From: a virus
DNA length: 39,545 nucleotides
Virus record (IMG/VR): IMGVR_UViG_3300050821_006870
Coordinates: 1 to 39,545 of that record
Reading direction: 5' to 3' (one strand)
How positions within the stretch are numbered: position 1 is the first letter of the stretch; each line of letters opens with the position of its first letter. The translations under genes and the position numbers were made by a program. The notes below the pieces were generated by a model that saw nothing but the letters and a program-made list of their open reading frames with translations, had not been told where the DNA came from and did not search any database. Positions 37,441 through 39,545 of this stretch are shown here, piece after piece.

Positions 37441-37649
37441 GAGGCGGCTCGGTCCTTCCGCTTCGCGAGCACAATCTGTTTGTGCTTTTCCAGCGACGCA
37501 ATCAGGTTGTCGACATATTCCGGTTCCAACGCCACCCAAAGAACCGGCTTTCGAAATCCTATGAACACGGCATCGCCTTCAACGCCGACAATAACGTCGA
37601 GGGCACCTTCGTCGTCGATGCGCAGCTTGCCTTCGGGGAAGTTAGGCAT
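37437..37649 (-). CDS. Unknown protein (70 aa)
   Basis: ATG 37649 with GAAGG about 12 bases upstream. Beta-rich first half (GALDVIVGVEGDAVFIGFRK), helical end (VDNLIASLEKHKQIVLAKRK). No recognised family. Overlaps the ParB-like gene by ATGA. Confidence 0.72.
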   Translation of the reverse strand: MPNFPEGKLRIDDEGALDVIVGVEGDAVFIGFRKPVLWVALEPEYVDNLIASLEKHKQIVLAKRKDRAAS

Positions 37650-37663
37650 GGTGGTGTCAACCT

Positions 37664-37852
37664 TCAATCGAGATTCACCATTACGACTACAAAAACCAAA
37701 GTGTTCGCAGCCATCGCATAGACCAGCCAGCGCGCTCGTGTCCGGTACGGTTCGATCATGCGCGGCGAGGTCGCATTGCATACGTTGAATATAAAAACGA
37801 CCACCTGCACGAAAAGCGATAGCCAGACGATCCAACTGTAGTGCGGCTTCAC
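37664..37852 (-). CDS. Small two-helix membrane protein (62 aa)
   Basis: GTG 37852, overlapping the upstream stop as GTGA. Two hydrophobic segments are visible (WIVWLSLFVQVVVFIFNV and WLVYAMAANTLVFVVVMV) joined by a basic loop. Inner membrane location is expected. A holin, superinfection-exclusion or host-inhibitor role is possible but not shown. Confidence 0.74.
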   Translation of the reverse strand: MKPHYSWIVWLSLFVQVVVFIFNVCNATSPRMIEPYRTRARWLVYAMAANTLVFVVVMVNLD

Positions 37853-38463
37853 AGTTCGCCTCCGAGCAGCCGCAACATCACACCGAAGTTGCCGCTGATC
37901 TCCACCGGCAGGAACTTGCCCATGCGATCGAGCACGCGGCCTTTCTTCTTGTTGCTGTCACCGGCATTGAGATAGTAGCGTTCGAACCGCGCCGCGATCT
38001 GAATGCTCCGCGCCATGCTTTCTGTTTCGAGGCGCATCCAGCCAAGGTCATCGATCGGCGACTCACTCGAGTGAGCGTGCCCGGTGTCGAAGCCATACGT
38101 CACGCTGCCGTCAGCCCACTCCTGAAAGTAGGTGATGCCGCCGTGCACCGGCACGTAGGTGTAGATGCCGTCACGACCGGGAATCAGACCGGGCAGCTTC
38201 GCGAACTTGCAGTAACCGTTCCAGCGTCCGAAGTAGCGGGTCATAGACGGGAGCAGAATGCCTTCCCGGTAGATGCGCTGCATCTCTTCCCACATCGGTG
38301 CCTCGCAGATGTAGAGGTCGACACCGTCCTTCTGCCAATGCTCGACGGCAACCTCGGCGATGGTGTCGACGGGCAGAACTCCCCGGGTCCGCGCTTCTAA
38401 GTTGCTCTGGAGTTCGTCGCTCATGCGTTGCAGTTCTGTGAAGTCGAAGGGATCGTCGCTCAT
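37849..38463 (-). CDS. Conserved unknown phage protein (204 aa)
   Basis: A soluble mixed alpha/beta protein with NGYCKFAKLPGLIPGRDGIY, TYVPVHGGITYFQEWADGSV and TYGFDTGHAHS. I recall the VHGGITY...FGFDCAH segment from several phage proteins of unknown role. The N-terminus is acidic and helical. ATGA overlap with both neighbours. Confidence 0.82.
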   Translation of the reverse strand: MSDDPFDFTELQRMSDELQSNLEARTRGVLPVDTIAEVAVEHWQKDGVDLYICEAPMWEEMQRIYREGILLPSMTRYFGRWNGYCKFAKLPGLIPGRDGIYTYVPVHGGITYFQEWADGSVTYGFDTGHAHSSESPIDDLGWMRLETESMARSIQIAARFERYYLNAGDSNKKKGRVLDRMGKFLPVEISGNFGVMLRLLGGEL

Positions 38464-38732
38464 GCTCGCGGATACCTCGCCTCCTGAACCATCACCAGCG
38501 CCACGCCGATCTCGATCCCGATAGTGAAAGCGGTGCCCACCAGCGAAACCTGATCCGAGATTCTTCCCTTCAGCATGGCGTGCGCGAAGTGCTCGATGTA
38601 CTCGACGAACTGCGACGACGCGGGGAATATCTGGTTGACCAGCTGCTCGCGATCGAACTCGAATGACATCTGCAGCCGGATGGCTTCATCGATCAGTTGT
38701 GGCGTCGCGGCTTCGAGCATAGGTGGGCGCAT
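38460..38732 (-). CDS. Unknown protein, first gene of right-hand minus cluster (90 aa)
   Basis: ATG 38732. Mostly helical (AATPQLIDEAIRLQMSFEFD, later FAHAMLKGRISDQVSLV), with a hydrophobic C-terminal half (GTAFTIGIEIGVALVMV) that could be a buried or membrane helix. First gene of the right-hand minus cluster, so probably expressed earliest in it. No domain known. Confidence 0.74.
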   Translation of the reverse strand: MRPPMLEAATPQLIDEAIRLQMSFEFDREQLVNQIFPASSQFVEYIEHFAHAMLKGRISDQVSLVGTAFTIGIEIGVALVMVQEARYPRA

Positions 38733-39014
38733 TGATTCGAACCTCAGTCAAAATGTCACCGATAAATTACGGGTGCGTCATTTTCGTCTTATGCAACTTT
38801 TGTAACTGGCCTAGTCTAGCCCCATTCAGTTGTGGAGATTACCTAAGAGTGAAAAATATTGTATTTTACTTATTGACATCGAGTTTGGCGCAGAACTAAG
38901 GTACTACGCCAGAAGTGACTGTTGTTCGATTGGATTTACTCTCTCTCAACCGGTTACATTGCAAACTATCAATCGTAACTAGAATTGATTCAAAAAGAAA
39001 CGAAACGCCACTTA
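38733..39014. promoter_or_regulatory. Divergent intergenic region with imperfect palindrome
   Basis: AT-rich gap between the minus cluster and the plus-strand zinc-finger gene. It holds GGCCTAGTCTAGCC (38808-38821), an imperfect palindrome that might be an operator. An A/T-rich stretch (38851-38872) follows. A candidate rightward promoter is listed separately. No clear leftward promoter can be pinned down. Confidence 0.45.
38873..38902 (+). promoter_or_regulatory. Candidate sigma-70 promoter for zinc-finger gene
   Basis: A perfect -35 TTGACA (38873-38878) is followed after 18 bases by TAAGGT (38897-38902), a weak -10. The upstream stretch is A/T-rich, as UP elements are. It would drive the plus-strand gene starting about 110 bp further on. 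Confidence 0.4.
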
Positions 39015-39545
39015 ATGACACCAGACACGACGAAAATGACGAAAACGACAAAGATGACGAAAGCTACATCCCTGCGTTGTCCGAAATGTCCGCGCACTTT
39101 TTTGCGGGCAACCGGACTCGGGTCGCATATGCGCACCCACGGAATCGCAGGCAAATCCGCAGCGGTGATTTCGTACCATCGCCGCCAACAGCCCACCGAT
39201 TCACAACCGACGATGGCAGGACCGTTGATCTGCCCGCAATGCCAAGACCGAGGCGTCACCACGACCTTGCCGTCCAAGCTGCGTCTGGGCCAGCACCAGT
39301 GGAGCGCACACGGCATTCCCGGCAAGGCCGCGCAGAAGGCTTTAGAAAAAGCACAGCGTCTACAGTCAGAAAGAGGACCGAATGGCCATGCCATCATCCC
39401 GTCAGAAATCACTCCCCGTTTCCCAGATCGCAACACCGCCGACGCACCGCCCTTTGATCCTATTGCCGTCACCCTCGCGGTCGGGCAAGTCAAAGAGTTC
39501 TGCCGCAATTTTGCGGAAGAGCATGAGTACGTTACGCGCCACTTC
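39015..39545 (+). CDS. C2H2 zinc-finger protein (partial, cut by right edge)
   Basis: From ATG 39015 (or 39036 or 39054) the frame stays open to the window end, at least 177 residues. After a Thr/Lys-rich start comes a classical C2H2 finger: LRCPKC, then FLRATGLGSHMRTHG (C-x2-C-x12-H-x3-H). A second, longer module reads CPQCQDRG...LRLGQHQWSAHG (C-x2-C-x16-H-x4-H). The rest is polar with a helical end (VGQVKEFCRNFAEEHEYV). It is probably a DNA-binding regulator, divergently transcribed from the small-gene cluster. No clear ribosome site. Confidence 0.75.
   Translation, partial: MTPDTTKMTKTTKMTKATSLRCPKCPRTFLRATGLGSHMRTHGIAGKSAAVISYHRRQQPTDSQPTMAGPLICPQCQDRGVTTTLPSKLRLGQHQWSAHGIPGKAAQKALEKAQRLQSERGPNGHAIIPSEITPRFPDRNTADAPPFDPIAVTLAVGQVKEFCRNFAEEHEYVTRHF

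Noticed and set aside
38915-39508. Other open frames over the right edge (plus 38915-39457 and minus 38990-39508)
   Set aside because: The plus frame starting at 39015 contains the ordered zinc-finger residues; the others are low-complexity shadows.

Overview
This window is a contiguous piece of a tailed-phage genome (or prophage) of the siphovirus type with HK97-style head genes. It is not complete. The left edge cuts a tail gene two codons after its start, the right edge cuts a zinc-finger gene, and no integrase, repressor, endolysin or tail-tip gene is visible. The host cannot be read from the sequence. AAGGAG-like ribosome sites, moderate-to-high GC and a lipoprotein signal indicate a Gram-negative-like bacterium. 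The secreted glycoside hydrolase looks like those of soil polysaccharide degraders such as Acidobacteriota, but that is only a guess.

Layout. (1) About 1-18109, minus strand, read right to left: three small genes (one a lipoprotein, one a two-helix membrane protein), an HNH endonuclease, a possible cos-like spacer, a ParB-methyltransferase fusion, then terminase small and large subunits, portal, S78 prohead protease/scaffold, HK97-type major capsid protein, a decoration-type protein, a sugar/methyl cassette (one SAM methyltransferase, one small protein, three family-2 glycosyltransferases), head-tail connector, head closure, tail completion, tail terminator, tail tube, tail assembly chaperone with a probable -1 frameshift, and tape measure protein. 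A plus-strand H1-like DUF3489 gene with its own terminator sits inside this block. (2) 18110-18556, a divergent intergenic region with a perfect DnaA box and four tandem 10-bp repeats. (3) 18557-32562, plus strand: zinc-finger protein, a probable recombination module (unknown 388-aa protein, Fe-S PD-(D/E)XK nuclease, Rad50-like ATPase), winged-helix replication protein, DnaB helicase, ParB-like protein, several conserved unknown proteins, HNH endonuclease and an AlpA/Xis-like DNA-binding protein. This block is interrupted by about 680 bp of G-rich pentanucleotide array (29575-30251). (4) 32583-34160, a membrane-anchored glycoside hydrolase cargo gene ending in a strong terminator. (5) 34141-38732, minus strand: a chain of about 16 small, overlapping, mostly unknown genes. 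(6) 38733-39545, a divergent promoter region and a partial C2H2 zinc-finger gene.

Genes are tightly packed. Most neighbours overlap by ATGA, GTGA or TAATG, which indicates translational coupling. Against that background the 711-bp gap filled by pentamers is the most anomalous structure. Other points of interest are the glycosylation cassette inserted within the capsid/connector genes, the glycoside hydrolase cargo gene, the chaperone frameshift, and the iterons plus DnaA box beside the replication genes.
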